Positions 1 through 8,083 of a stretch of DNA of 64,000 bases are shown one piece after another. The first letter of the stretch is position 1. Each line of letters starts with the position of its first letter. Position numbers and translations under genes: made by a program. The notes under the pieces are model-generated. The model was not told the DNA's origin. It saw only the letters and a list, made by a program, of their open reading frames with translations, and did not search any database. This DNA is from Lachnospiraceae bacterium. GTDB lineage: Bacteria; Bacillota; Clostridia; Lachnospirales; Lachnospiraceae. The stretch is taken from contig SVFI01000001.1 in NCBI GenBank assembly GCA_015056905.1, positions 204,113-268,112 of the forward strand. The letters are read 5' to 3'.

Positions 1-201
1 GAAATTCTCATAAAACGTAGCAACACTGTACGCCTTACTTTCCGTAATACCGATCTGCTTTGCAACATAAACCAAAAGTTCCGCCGGCAAATAACGATAC
101 TCACTCTGAATATCCTGAATAATCGGAATCAGCGAAGCCGGTTTTGCTCCGTATACTGCTATAATTTCATCTGTTTTTTCATAGTAGCTTTTGTCTAGCA
201 T
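1..201 (-). CDS. NuoE/HydC-like [2Fe-2S] subunit of an NAD(H)-linked hydrogenase or oxidoreductase (partial, N-terminus only)
   Basis: Only the first 67 codons are inside the window; the gene runs off the left edge. The N-terminal helical part contains SLIPIIQDIQSEYRYLP and SKAYSVATFYENF, which match the start of the thioredoxin-like ferredoxin family (NuoE, HydC/HymA), where YLP and VATFY are hallmarks. The family carries a [2Fe-2S] cluster and passes electrons between NAD(H) and partner subunits; the cluster cysteines lie beyond the edge. The ATG at 199-201 is preceded by AAGGAG with about 6 bases of spacing. In Clostridia such genes usually start an operon for an electron-bifurcating [FeFe]-hydrogenase, but the partners are not visible, so the exact complex is inferred. 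Confidence 0.8.
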   Translation of the reverse strand, partial: MLDKSYYEKTDEIIAVYGAKPASLIPIIQDIQSEYRYLPAELLVYVAKQIGITESKAYSVATFYENF

Positions 202-246
202 CGTGTTCTCCTTCTCTATGATTTTTTGTGTTAACCCATCATTTTC

Positions 247-275
247 ATTATATTTCATTTCGTCCGGTTCTTCAA
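247..275 (-). promoter_or_regulatory. Candidate sigma-A promoter of the NuoE-like gene
   Basis: On the minus strand TTGAAG (270-275) and TATAAT (247-252) are separated by 17 bases, about 45 bases upstream of the start codon. A second, poorer candidate lies further upstream: TTGTCA at 381-386 and TATAAT at 360-365 with only 15 bases between. Confidence 0.6.
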
Positions 276-412
276 GTAAAGAACATACATATCAGCGAAA
301 ACTTGTATCTATCCCCAAAGCCTACGGATTTTCTGTAATCTAAACACCTTCCTTACCCTATTATAGAAAAAGAACTCCCCTGACAAATATCTGACTACGT
401 TAAGTCCGGAAC

Positions 413-456
413 AAAAAATAAATAGTATTGGCTTTCACACCAATACTATTTATTTT
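413..456 (-). terminator. Intrinsic terminator of the LRR surface-protein gene
   Basis: A perfect 15-bp inverted repeat (417-431 and 440-454, loop of 8) lies about 30 bases after the stop codon. On the minus strand it is followed by a T-rich run. The repeat is AT-rich (AATAAATAGTATTGG arm), so it could also work from the other side. Confidence 0.8.
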
Positions 457-486
457 AATTATCCCTCTTCATCATGTTTGACTAAA

Positions 487-2664
487 TTATAATTTCGCAA
501 ACTTCACTTTCTTACCTACTCCCTTCCTTTTCAGAAGTTTCTTGTAAGCCTTATATTTTGACTTCGGCACCTTGACAGTTGCCTTACTGTTAATGCCTTT
601 AAAAGCACTCTTTCCAACTTTCTTTGTGCTCAGTTTTTTAGTCTTAATCGTAATATTCTTAAGTTTTTTGCACTTGTAAAAAGCCGCGGAACCTATTTTT
701 GAGACATACTTTCCAATGGTAACCTTAGTGATATATTTGTTATTCCTAAATGCCTTAGAAGCAATGCCGGTCACCTTGTACTTGATACCGTCCACTGTGA
801 TCGTGGCAGGGATGGAAACAGTCTTTTTCTTTTTGCTGACAGGCTTTAAGTACTCTACAGTACCCACCTTGCCGTCTGTTGTTCCTGCCTTAGTCACCTT
901 GTACCAGGCAAGTTTTTTAACATCCTTAATCTTGTCACCCTTCTTTGGAGCAACATTTTCCTGTCCGTCCTCCGGATTTGTCGAATCATCTGCCGGGGTA
1001 TTTGGACTTGTCGGATCATCTGCCGGGTTATTTGGATTTGTCGGTTCATCTGCCGGGTTGTCTTCCGACACATCTGCCTTTTCAGAAATCTTGGCTACAC
1101 AAACATTTACAAGTTTAGCATATCCGCCACAAGATACTTTACAGGAATATGTATATGTTCCAACTGTCTTTCCGGTCGGAATATGGTAATTGGCTGCTGT
1201 GGCACCATCGATTTCCACATCATTTTCATACCACTGGTAGGTGAGTGTCTCACTACCCAACGTAAGAGTTACCGTCGCTGTCAGCACATTTGATTCCTGA
1301 TACCCCTCCGTTAAAGCCACAGTTGTATTTGTATCACTAACAGAAAACGGAACATATCCGCAAATACATGCTTCGTTTTCATTTTCAAACACATGCACTT
1401 CTTCTGAATCATCTACAACGCCGCATTTTTTACACACCGTTTTGTGCCCCGATGTCAGACAATGATACCCTTTGAAAATATGATCCGTACAAACAACGTC
1501 AATATCTAAATTGTCCACTCCTTCTACTTCAACAATTTTCATACCTCCTATGTCATTCGGCAGACTTATGCTTGTCATATCGTCAGCGACACTCTCAACA
1601 GTCAATGTAACAGTACCATCCTCATTTTCCACATAGCTGAACTGACATCCAACACCAGCCAGCCCAATAGCGTCAATGTCGTAATCCGCATCCGCAGGAT
1701 AAAATATCGTTTGCAATGAACTACATTCCCCAAAGGCATCATCATTAATTTTAGTCACTGTGGAAGGAATTACCAAAGTAGTTAATTTATCACAATCATA
1801 AAATGCATTCCAACGTATCGTGGTTACACTTTCCGGAAAGGAAATGCTTTCCATACTATCACAATTATAAAACACATTATTCTCAATCGTAGTTACATTT
1901 TCCGAAATCTCTACAGTTTCCAGCTTAGTACAGTCTGCAAATGCATAGCTGCCTATACTGGTTACTTCTGATGGAATCGTTATATTTGTCAATTGGGAAC
2001 AGCCTCTAAATGCACTTCCGTGAATCGTAGTTACAGTACTTGGAATTACATAGTTACCGGCTGCTGTCGGGTATGCATACAAAGTCTTTTTATCTTTGCT
2101 GTACAAAATACCGTTTTCTGATAAAAAATCAGCATTTTCTGAATCAACAGATATATTTGATAAATTAACACACCCTGCAAATATACCGACGCCAACTCTT
2201 GTCAACGTCGCCGGTATATTTACTTTTGTCAAATTACTACAACCTGAAAACACGTTCCCGTAAAGTTTGGTAACACTATTTGGAATCTCAACAGTCTCCA
2301 ACGAAGTGCAATTATTAAAAGCATATTCTCCTATTGAAGTAACACTATCCGGAATCGTAATGCTGCTTAACTTTGAACACCCGCTGAATGCCCAGTAATT
2401 AATTGTATTTACGGAGTATGTCACAGTTTCATGTGTAATCGTAGCCGGAACTGTAACGCTCGTCGCACGAAACGAGGCACTGACATCTTTTAAAATCGCC
2501 GTATTATCCTCTTCATTAAGACTGAATATCAAACCTTCCGCTGTAGTAACGGTAACCTCTGCTGCCTGCACCTTGCATTCCGACACAGTAACTATGCTGA
2601 CAGCCAGTGCCATCGCCAAAACAATACTTGTTATTCTTTTCGTATATTTTAAATTCCTTTTCAC
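487..2664 (-). CDS. Secreted BspA-type leucine-rich-repeat surface protein
   Basis: This 725-residue protein starts at a GTG preceded by AGGAG at 8 bases. A basic N-terminus and a hydrophobic stretch ending near VQAAEV form a signal peptide (about residues 1-34). Residues about 75-340 hold many BspA/LRR_5 units of about 23 residues (FSGCSKLSSITIPDSVTSIG type). A central region (about 380-520) has a Cys/His cluster (C-x-K-K-C-G) that may bind metal, and an Ig-like stretch (VTLTLGSETLTYQWYENDVE). An Asp/Asn/Pro/Thr-rich linker follows. The C-terminal 140 residues are lysine-rich with further LRR_5 units. No LPXTG signal or transmembrane anchor is seen. Family members are secreted or surface proteins, often thought to be adhesive; the ligand is unknown. 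It is transcribed alone, downstream of spoIVB. Confidence 0.85.
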   Translation of the reverse strand: MKRNLKYTKRITSIVLAMALAVSIVTVSECKVQAAEVTVTTAEGLIFSLNEEDNTAILKDVSASFRATSVTVPATITHETVTYSVNTINYWAFSGCSKLSSITIPDSVTSIGEYAFNNCTSLETVEIPNSVTKLYGNVFSGCSNLTKVNIPATLTRVGVGIFAGCVNLSNISVDSENADFLSENGILYSKDKKTLYAYPTAAGNYVIPSTVTTIHGSAFRGCSQLTNITIPSEVTSIGSYAFADCTKLETVEISENVTTIENNVFYNCDSMESISFPESVTTIRWNAFYDCDKLTTLVIPSTVTKINDDAFGECSSLQTIFYPADADYDIDAIGLAGVGCQFSYVENEDGTVTLTVESVADDMTSISLPNDIGGMKIVEVEGVDNLDIDVVCTDHIFKGYHCLTSGHKTVCKKCGVVDDSEEVHVFENENEACICGYVPFSVSDTNTTVALTEGYQESNVLTATVTLTLGSETLTYQWYENDVEIDGATAANYHIPTGKTVGTYTYSCKVSCGGYAKLVNVCVAKISEKADVSEDNPADEPTNPNNPADDPTSPNTPADDSTNPEDGQENVAPKKGDKIKDVKKLAWYKVTKAGTTDGKVGTVEYLKPVSKKKKTVSIPATITVDGIKYKVTGIASKAFRNNKYITKVTIGKYVSKIGSAAFYKCKKLKNITIKTKKLSTKKVGKSAFKGINSKATVKVPKSKYKAYKKLLKRKGVGKKVKFAKL
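979..1062. repeat. 30-bp tandem repeat in the linker of the LRR protein
   Basis: About 2.8 copies of a 30-bp unit (979-1008, 1009-1038, 1039-1062) encode a ten-residue Asn-Pro-Ala-Asp-Asp/Glu-Pro-Thr type repeat between the Ig-like region and the basic C-terminal domain. Units differ by a few bases, so the array could change copy number in frame. Confidence 0.75.
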
Positions 2665-2721
2665 GCTTTCATCTCCTACTATATAGCATAACTTTTAAAC
2701 CACATTTGTTTAACGATGATT

Positions 2722-2750
2722 AGTATATCTTAAATGATTGTTGTTAACAA
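2722..2750 (-). promoter_or_regulatory. Candidate sigma-A promoter of the LRR protein gene
   Basis: TTGTTA (2745-2750) and TATACT (2722-2727) on the minus strand are 17 bases apart, about 58 bases before the GTG start. Confidence 0.55.
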
Positions 2751-2782
2751 CACATATTTTATACATTTTTCAAAATATGTGT
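2750..2782 (-). terminator. AT-rich inverted repeat downstream of spoIVB, possible terminator
   Basis: Arms ACACATATTTT (2750-2760) and AAAATATGTGT (2772-2782) form a perfect 11-bp stem with an 11-base loop. The following minus-strand bases (TTGTTAACAAC) are only weakly T-rich and overlap the -35 of the next gene, so terminator function is uncertain. Confidence 0.4.
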
Positions 2783-2864
2783 CGCTAAACCGCGTAATGC
2801 TGTATTTTTCTCATCAAAAGAGTTCATTTCGATGAATACGACTACGTATTTATCCGCACGGACT

Positions 2865-4133
2865 TTAGTGCCCTAACATCTCCTCAATAAATATCCCGTA
2901 CCCCCTCGTCGAATCCTTCACCAGCACATGGGTCACAACTCCGACCACCTTCCCGTTCTGGACGATGGGTGAGCCGCTCATCCCCTGCACAATTCCTCCT
3001 GTTGTCATTAGAAGCTGAGGGTCCGTGATAGTTAACATAATTCCCCGATTTGCTTCCGAGGGATTATATATCACATCATCAATCATAATGTCATAAAATG
3101 CCGATGCTTCCTCTATGCAACAGTAAATCTGGGCAGGACCACGCTCCACTTCCTGTTTGAGCGCTACCGGATAAAAAACGCAGTCTCCTAAAAATTCCTT
3201 CCCTCTTTCCGTTTCCATATAACTCTCCGATAACGTCCCGAAAATACCTTTCGACGTATTCTCTTCGATTTTCCCGACATAATCACTACTGTCAAATGTC
3301 ATGACACCTGTCAGTTCTCCCGGGTGTGAGTCATCCGCTTTGCGGATTCCGAGAATGTTCGTTTCATAAACACTTCCTTTTTTGAGCTGTATCAGACTTC
3401 CGATATCTGCATCATTGACTCCGTGACCGAGCGCAGCAAACTCTCCGTCCTTGGTAATATAACTTAAGGTTCCGATTCCCTGCGCACTGTCACGCACCCA
3501 AACACCAATTTTATAAATCCCCTCCTCGTTTTGACACGGTGTTACTTTCACTTCCGACTCTTCCCCATTGCGCAAAATGGTCAGTACCATCTCATCCCCG
3601 TCAGCATTTTCTATCATATTTACAAACTGTCTTTTCCCCGCCACTTCAATTCCATCGACCTTCAAAATATTGTCTCCCGGTTGAAGAATATCCTCAGAGG
3701 GCGCAACTTCCTCTTCGAATAAGTTTACATAACTCCCTGTATCGATTACAAGCACTCCACTTGTACGGACATAGATTCCGACCGGTATACCGCTGATTGC
3801 AATTTCCTGCCCACTGACTACATTGAGATTGACAGACTTTAACGGAATAATTCCCATATATTTTAAATCCATCGTATACGACGAGGCCTCTCCCGGTACA
3901 ATGGAAACCGATGTCGCTATCGGCGTTTCCAGATAGGAGGAATCGGGCATCGCCATCGTTGCTGTCACAGGAACTTGAAATGTTATTTTCTCCTCCTGCC
4001 CTCTCCTGAGCAGAATTTTGTCCGGAACCGTATCTATCACATAATATTTGTAGACAAAAAACATTGCAAATCCGGTCGCAACAAGCATGCTAAGCAAAAA
4101 TAATCTATATTTTTTCAGTCTGCGGTCAATCAT
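2865..4133 (-). CDS. spoIVB: SpoIVB peptidase (stage IV sporulation signalling protease)
   Basis: SpoIVB is a forespore-secreted S55 serine peptidase that triggers pro-sigma-K processing by cleaving SpoIVFA in the intermembrane space. The 422-residue protein has an N-terminal transmembrane segment (about residues 12-30), a PDZ domain around 130-200 (PSEDILQPGDNILKVDGIEV), and the peptidase domain with ALGHGVND (catalytic His region) and GMSGSPIVQNGKVVGVVTHV (catalytic Ser) near the C-terminus. An upstream in-frame TTG would add seven residues, but GGAGG lies 6 bases before the ATG at 4131-4133, which is the better start. It follows recN, as in most spore-formers, but a terminator separates them. 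The usual next gene, spo0A, is absent here. Confidence 0.93.
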   Translation of the reverse strand: MIDRRLKKYRLFLLSMLVATGFAMFFVYKYYVIDTVPDKILLRRGQEEKITFQVPVTATMAMPDSSYLETPIATSVSIVPGEASSYTMDLKYMGIIPLKSVNLNVVSGQEIAISGIPVGIYVRTSGVLVIDTGSYVNLFEEEVAPSEDILQPGDNILKVDGIEVAGKRQFVNMIENADGDEMVLTILRNGEESEVKVTPCQNEEGIYKIGVWVRDSAQGIGTLSYITKDGEFAALGHGVNDADIGSLIQLKKGSVYETNILGIRKADDSHPGELTGVMTFDSSDYVGKIEENTSKGIFGTLSESYMETERGKEFLGDCVFYPVALKQEVERGPAQIYCCIEEASAFYDIMIDDVIYNPSEANRGIMLTITDPQLLMTTGGIVQGMSGSPIVQNGKVVGVVTHVLVKDSTRGYGIFIEEMLGH

Positions 4134-4152
4134 ATAGTTCCTCCATAGTTGC

Positions 4153-4194
4153 AATAATAAAAAAATACCAGGCAGATTACTCTACCTAGTATTT
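4153..4194 (-). terminator. Intrinsic terminator after recN
   Basis: A 13-bp stem (4163-4175 with 4182-4194, one G-T pair) is followed on the minus strand by a run of seven Ts. It ends the long asp23-to-recN operon and leaves only about 20 bases before the spoIVB start codon. Confidence 0.8.
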
Positions 4195-4215
4195 GTTTTA
4201 CATTTGAAAAATAAA

Positions 4216-5904
4216 TTAGTATTGTTTTGTCTGAATTGCCATTTCTTTCAATTCCTGCGCATTTTTCATGACTGCATCCGTGATAACATCACCGCCGAGA
4301 AGTCTTGCAATCTCACCAAGCATTCCCTGCTCATCCAGCGCAGTCAAAGTTGTCGTTGTACGCTCCGCCGACTGCTGCTTTTCAATCATGAAATGATGAT
4401 CTGCCATCGCTGCTATCTGCGGCAGATGTGTAATACAAATCACCTGATGCTCTCTTCCGATAATTCCCAGTTTTTCTGAAACCTTCCATGCAGTCTTTCC
4501 GCTGATGCCCGCATCAATTTCATCAAAAATAAGAGACTCAATCTCATCCTGCCCCGCAAGTACGGTTTTTAGTGCCAGCATAATTCTGGAAAGTTCTCCG
4601 CCGCTTGCTACATGCGTGAGCGGTTTTAACTGCTCACCCGCATTTAAAGAAATCAAAAAGCTTACCCTGTCATACCCTGTTTTGGAAAGATTCTTTTCGT
4701 CTCCGACAACCTCAATTTCAAACTGCGCATACGGAAAATTGAGTTCGAGGAGTGCTTCCTGCATTTTGCTTTGCAAAACTTTTGCCTCAGTTTTTCGCAC
4801 ATCATGTGCCTTTTGACAAAGTGTGCAGAGCGACTGATACAGCGCTTCTTTTTTTTCTGAAAGCTCTTGTTTATATTGTTCGAAATCTTCAAATTTATTC
4901 AAAAACTTCGCTTTTTCCTGCGCATAAGCGAGAATTTCTTCTACGGAATTACCGTATTTCGTCTTCAGTTTATTGATTGTGTCAAGACGGTCTTTTGTGT
5001 AGGAATACTGCTGCTCATCCAGTTCCAAATCATCCGCATAATGTTGCAGAAAACGGCTCGCATCACGAACAAGTTCCTCCGCCTGAACAAGCTGTTGCAT
5101 GGCAGTATCTAGCGCTTTGTCATAATCCATTGCATCGCCGACGCCTTTGAGTGCGCGTCCGATGAGTGTCTGCACGTTTTCCTGCTCATAACCGCCGAGC
5201 AAATGAAATGCAAGTGCTACAGACTGACCGATGGCCTTGATGTTTTCCATGCGGCGGAACTCTTCCTCCAGTTCCATGTCCTCGCCTTCTTTGACATCCG
5301 CCTCCTCAATCTCTTTGAGTTCAAACTGCGCCAATGCAATCTCACGGTCTTTTGCGGCGTCCTCCTCCATTGCCAGCTGCAATTCCTTCTCTGCTTCTCT
5401 GTATTTTATGTAAACCTCTGACAATTCTTCCATCAGGGAAGAAAGCGGCTGTCCACAATACAGATTGAGTACTTCCAAATGCTTTTTCTCATTTAAAAGT
5501 GACTGGTGTTCATGTTGCCCGTGAATGTCAATAAGAACAGATGCAGCTTCCTTAAGTGTCTTTCCGGAGACCGTTTCCCCATTGAGACGGCAACTGCTCT
5601 TACCGGGCATAATGCGCCTCTGAAGGATAACTTTCCCGTCTTCCTCCGGAAAAATTTCCATTTCCTTAAGCTGCTGCAATACCTTTTCGCTGCGGACGGA
5701 AAACACAAGCTCCACGTACGCATATTCTGCTCCCCGGCGTATCAGGTTTTTGTCCGCCTTGGCTCCGAGAGCCAGATTGATGGAATCGATTAAAATCGAT
5801 TTACCGGCACCGGTTTCACCGGTCAGAATGTTGAGTCCGTCTGAAAACTCAACTTCTGCCTCATCCATCAGTGCCACATTTTTCACTACGAGTCTTTCTA
5901 ACAT
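4216..5904 (-). CDS. recN: DNA repair protein RecN
   Basis: RecN is an SMC-like ATPase that acts early at DNA double-strand breaks. The 562-residue protein is of normal length. It has the N-terminal ATPase half with Walker A GETGAGKS (about residues 29-36), a central region rich in Glu, Lys and Leu that forms two coiled-coil arms, and the C-terminal half with the ABC signature ASGGELSRIML and Walker B SLIFDEIDAGISG. ATG at 5902-5904 follows AAGGAG. It is the last gene of the operon that starts at asp23, directly after argR. No GAAC-N4-GTTC LexA box is seen in the 39-base gap upstream, so any SOS control would have to come from elsewhere. Confidence 0.96.
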   Translation of the reverse strand: MLERLVVKNVALMDEAEVEFSDGLNILTGETGAGKSILIDSINLALGAKADKNLIRRGAEYAYVELVFSVRSEKVLQQLKEMEIFPEEDGKVILQRRIMPGKSSCRLNGETVSGKTLKEAASVLIDIHGQHEHQSLLNEKKHLEVLNLYCGQPLSSLMEELSEVYIKYREAEKELQLAMEEDAAKDREIALAQFELKEIEEADVKEGEDMELEEEFRRMENIKAIGQSVALAFHLLGGYEQENVQTLIGRALKGVGDAMDYDKALDTAMQQLVQAEELVRDASRFLQHYADDLELDEQQYSYTKDRLDTINKLKTKYGNSVEEILAYAQEKAKFLNKFEDFEQYKQELSEKKEALYQSLCTLCQKAHDVRKTEAKVLQSKMQEALLELNFPYAQFEIEVVGDEKNLSKTGYDRVSFLISLNAGEQLKPLTHVASGGELSRIMLALKTVLAGQDEIESLIFDEIDAGISGKTAWKVSEKLGIIGREHQVICITHLPQIAAMADHHFMIEKQQSAERTTTTLTALDEQGMLGEIARLLGGDVITDAVMKNAQELKEMAIQTKQY

Positions 5905-5943
5905 ATTTTATTCTCCTTATGGTTCTTCCAGACAGTTTTCCCT

Positions 5944-6393
5944 CTACTCTAAAAGAAGCATAATTTGATTCATAATGCTCTTCGTATCTTCTACAGACCG
6001 GATTGCCATCATAATCGTGTCATCCCCGGCAATAGAACCGACAATCTCCGGATATTTCATCGTGTCAATCGCAGCCGCGACCGCCATCGCCATTCCGGAA
6101 ACTGTTTTTACGACAAGGATATTTTGTGCCATGTCCATGGATACGAACCCTTCCTTCAGGACATTGACATATTTTGCCGACAAATGCTTATCATCATTGT
6201 GGAGCATGACATACTTCTGATGTCCGCCTCCTGCAGGGACTTTTGAAAGCTTAAGCGCCTTGATATCACGCGAAACCGTCGCCTGCGTCACATCGAATCC
6301 TTCCTGATTTAAAATCTCCGCCAGTTCCTGCTGCGTCTCCACATTTTGTCTCTCTATGATTTTGATAATTGCTGCCTGTCTGCCTTTTTTCAT
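5944..6393 (-). CDS. argR: Arginine repressor ArgR/AhrC
   Basis: The 149-residue protein has the N-terminal winged-helix DNA-binding domain (residues about 1-70, with VTQATVSRDIKALKL as recognition helix) and the C-terminal hexamerisation and arginine-binding domain (GSIAGDDTIMMAIRS, with the paired Asp residues that contact arginine). It represses arginine biosynthesis and activates catabolism when arginine is bound. It lies 2 bases after nadK and before recN, a common clostridial arrangement. The ribosome binding site is weak, suggesting coupling to nadK translation. Confidence 0.95.
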   Translation of the reverse strand: MKKGRQAAIIKIIERQNVETQQELAEILNQEGFDVTQATVSRDIKALKLSKVPAGGGHQKYVMLHNDDKHLSAKYVNVLKEGFVSMDMAQNILVVKTVSGMAMAVAAAIDTMKYPEIVGSIAGDDTIMMAIRSVEDTKSIMNQIMLLLE

Positions 6394-6395
6394 AC

Positions 6396-7265
6396 TTAAT
6401 TCTCACTCATTTTTTTGTGAAGTGTCTCTAAAAAACTGACCTTACTTATATGTATCAGTTTCGTTGTCTGCTCTGATCTGCGCACGATGACCTTATCACC
6501 GGTCACAAGACTCTGTGTCAGACCACCGTCAAAGTTAATCTCCGCCTCCTGCACGCATCCTCCTCTTCCCTCTTCGATGCGAAGCTCAATGGTATCCTCC
6601 GCAGAAAGAACAATGCTTCTTGTGTTCAGCGTGTGCGGACAAATCGGTGTCATTACCATGAGTTGTGCACTCGGTAATGCAATCGGTCCGCCGGCTGACA
6701 TATTGTATCCGGTCGAACCGGTCGGTGTCGAAACAATCATCCCGTCCGCCTGATAGCGATTCAGCTTCTGACCGTTGACAGCTACTTCGTAAGCAAGCAC
6801 CATCAGATGTCCGTATCGGTTGACAACCACATCGTTGAGTGCATGTGCCCTGCAGATTTCCTGTCCGTTGCGAAGCACACTTCCGACCAGCATCATGCGT
6901 TCTTCGACTTCATAATCATCGCCAATCAGATGCTCCAGTGCCTCCTCGATTCCGCTTTTTTCCACTTCGGCAAGAAAGCCGAGTGTCCCGAGATTGATTC
7001 CGAGAAGCGGAATATTAAGATGCAACGTATCTCTTGCTGCCTGTAAAAGCGTTCCGTCTCCGCCGAGCACAAGAATACACTCCGTATCCTCCGGAATCTG
7101 AAGAGGATTGCGTTCCCTGCTCTCTTTGCCATCGTATTTGGACGGATTTTCGCGTGCAAGCACAGAGACATCTTTTCCGTGCGCCTTTAAATATTCACAT
7201 ATGTAATTGGTCGTCTCAAGCTCCGGGTCCTTTGCCCGGTTCGTTACAATGTAAAATTTGTTCAT
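6396..7265 (-). CDS. nadK: NAD kinase
   Basis: NAD kinase phosphorylates NAD to NADP. The 289-residue protein shows the GGDGTLLQAAR motif near residue 68, the LGTLGFLAEV segment and the STPTGSTGYNMSAGGP motif that binds the nucleotide. The start codon overlaps the tlyA stop by 4 bases (ATGA), so the two are probably translationally coupled. The length and motifs fit the bacterial PpnK family. Confidence 0.96.
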   Translation of the reverse strand: MNKFYIVTNRAKDPELETTNYICEYLKAHGKDVSVLARENPSKYDGKESRERNPLQIPEDTECILVLGGDGTLLQAARDTLHLNIPLLGINLGTLGFLAEVEKSGIEEALEHLIGDDYEVEERMMLVGSVLRNGQEICRAHALNDVVVNRYGHLMVLAYEVAVNGQKLNRYQADGMIVSTPTGSTGYNMSAGGPIALPSAQLMVMTPICPHTLNTRSIVLSAEDTIELRIEEGRGGCVQEAEINFDGGLTQSLVTGDKVIVRRSEQTTKLIHISKVSFLETLHKKMSEN

Positions 7266-8068
7266 GAAAGCGTCCCATGAGCTTTCGCTGCCACCTCATC
7301 AATCAGATGAAGCGGAGCTGTCTGCTCTTTTCCTGTCTCCTTTTGCATATACAACAGATACTCTATATTGCCTTCCGGACCTTTGATTGGTGAATAATCA
7401 AGTCCGAGAATATGAAATCCTGTCTCCGCCGCAAATGTCATGATTTTTTCCATGACTTCACGATGTACCGCAATGTCCGTCACAACACCTTTTTTGCCGA
7501 CCTTCTCTTTGCCTGCCTCAAACTGCGGCTTGATAAGACATACCATCTGCGCATTCTCTTTCAAAAGCTTGTAAGCCGGCGGCAGAATCTTCGTCAATGA
7601 GATAAACGAGACATCGCAGGAAGCAAAATCCACCTTTTCGCCGAGTGCATCTTCTTCCATGTAGCGGAAATTCGTCTTCTCCATACATACTACGCGCTCA
7701 TCGTTGCGGAGTTTCCAATCGAGCTGTCCGTGCCCGACATCCACCGCATACACTTTTGCTGCTCCGTTTTGCAGCATACAATCCGTAAAACCGCCGGTCG
7801 ACGCACCGATATCCAGACACGAAGCTCCATTGACATCAATCGGGAATACCTCCAGTGCTTTCTCCAGTTTCAAACCGCCACGGCTCACATAACGAAGTGT
7901 TGCACCTCTTACTTCTATTTTAATTTTTTCTTCTTCAAACATCGTTCCCGCTTTGTCTTCCTTCTGCCCATCCACATAGACGATACCGGACATCAGAATC
8001 GCTTTCGCCTTTTCTCTGGAAGGTGCGAAGCCCTGTTTGACAAGAAGAACGTCAAGTCTTTCTTTCAT
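7262..8068 (-). CDS. tlyA: TlyA-family rRNA 2'-O-methyltransferase / putative hemolysin family
   Basis: The 268-residue protein has an N-terminal S4 RNA-binding domain (residues about 1-60, MKERLDVLLVKQGFAPSREK) and an FtsJ-like Rossmann methyltransferase domain with the SAM motif LDIGASTGGFTDCML (about residues 84-98). Mycobacterial TlyA 2'-O-methylates 16S and 23S rRNA; that activity is inferred here. A good AGAGG site precedes the ATG. It sits between dxs and nadK, the standard order in Firmicutes. Confidence 0.92.
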   Translation of the reverse strand: MKERLDVLLVKQGFAPSREKAKAILMSGIVYVDGQKEDKAGTMFEEEKIKIEVRGATLRYVSRGGLKLEKALEVFPIDVNGASCLDIGASTGGFTDCMLQNGAAKVYAVDVGHGQLDWKLRNDERVVCMEKTNFRYMEEDALGEKVDFASCDVSFISLTKILPPAYKLLKENAQMVCLIKPQFEAGKEKVGKKGVVTDIAVHREVMEKIMTFAAETGFHILGLDYSPIKGPEGNIEYLLYMQKETGKEQTAPLHLIDEVAAKAHGTLS

Positions 8069-8083
8069 AGAATCCTCTTGCTG

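Noticed and set aside
5905..5943. SOS box upstream of recN
   Set aside because: No GAAC-N4-GTTC palindrome is present in the short gap, and recN is the last gene of an operon.
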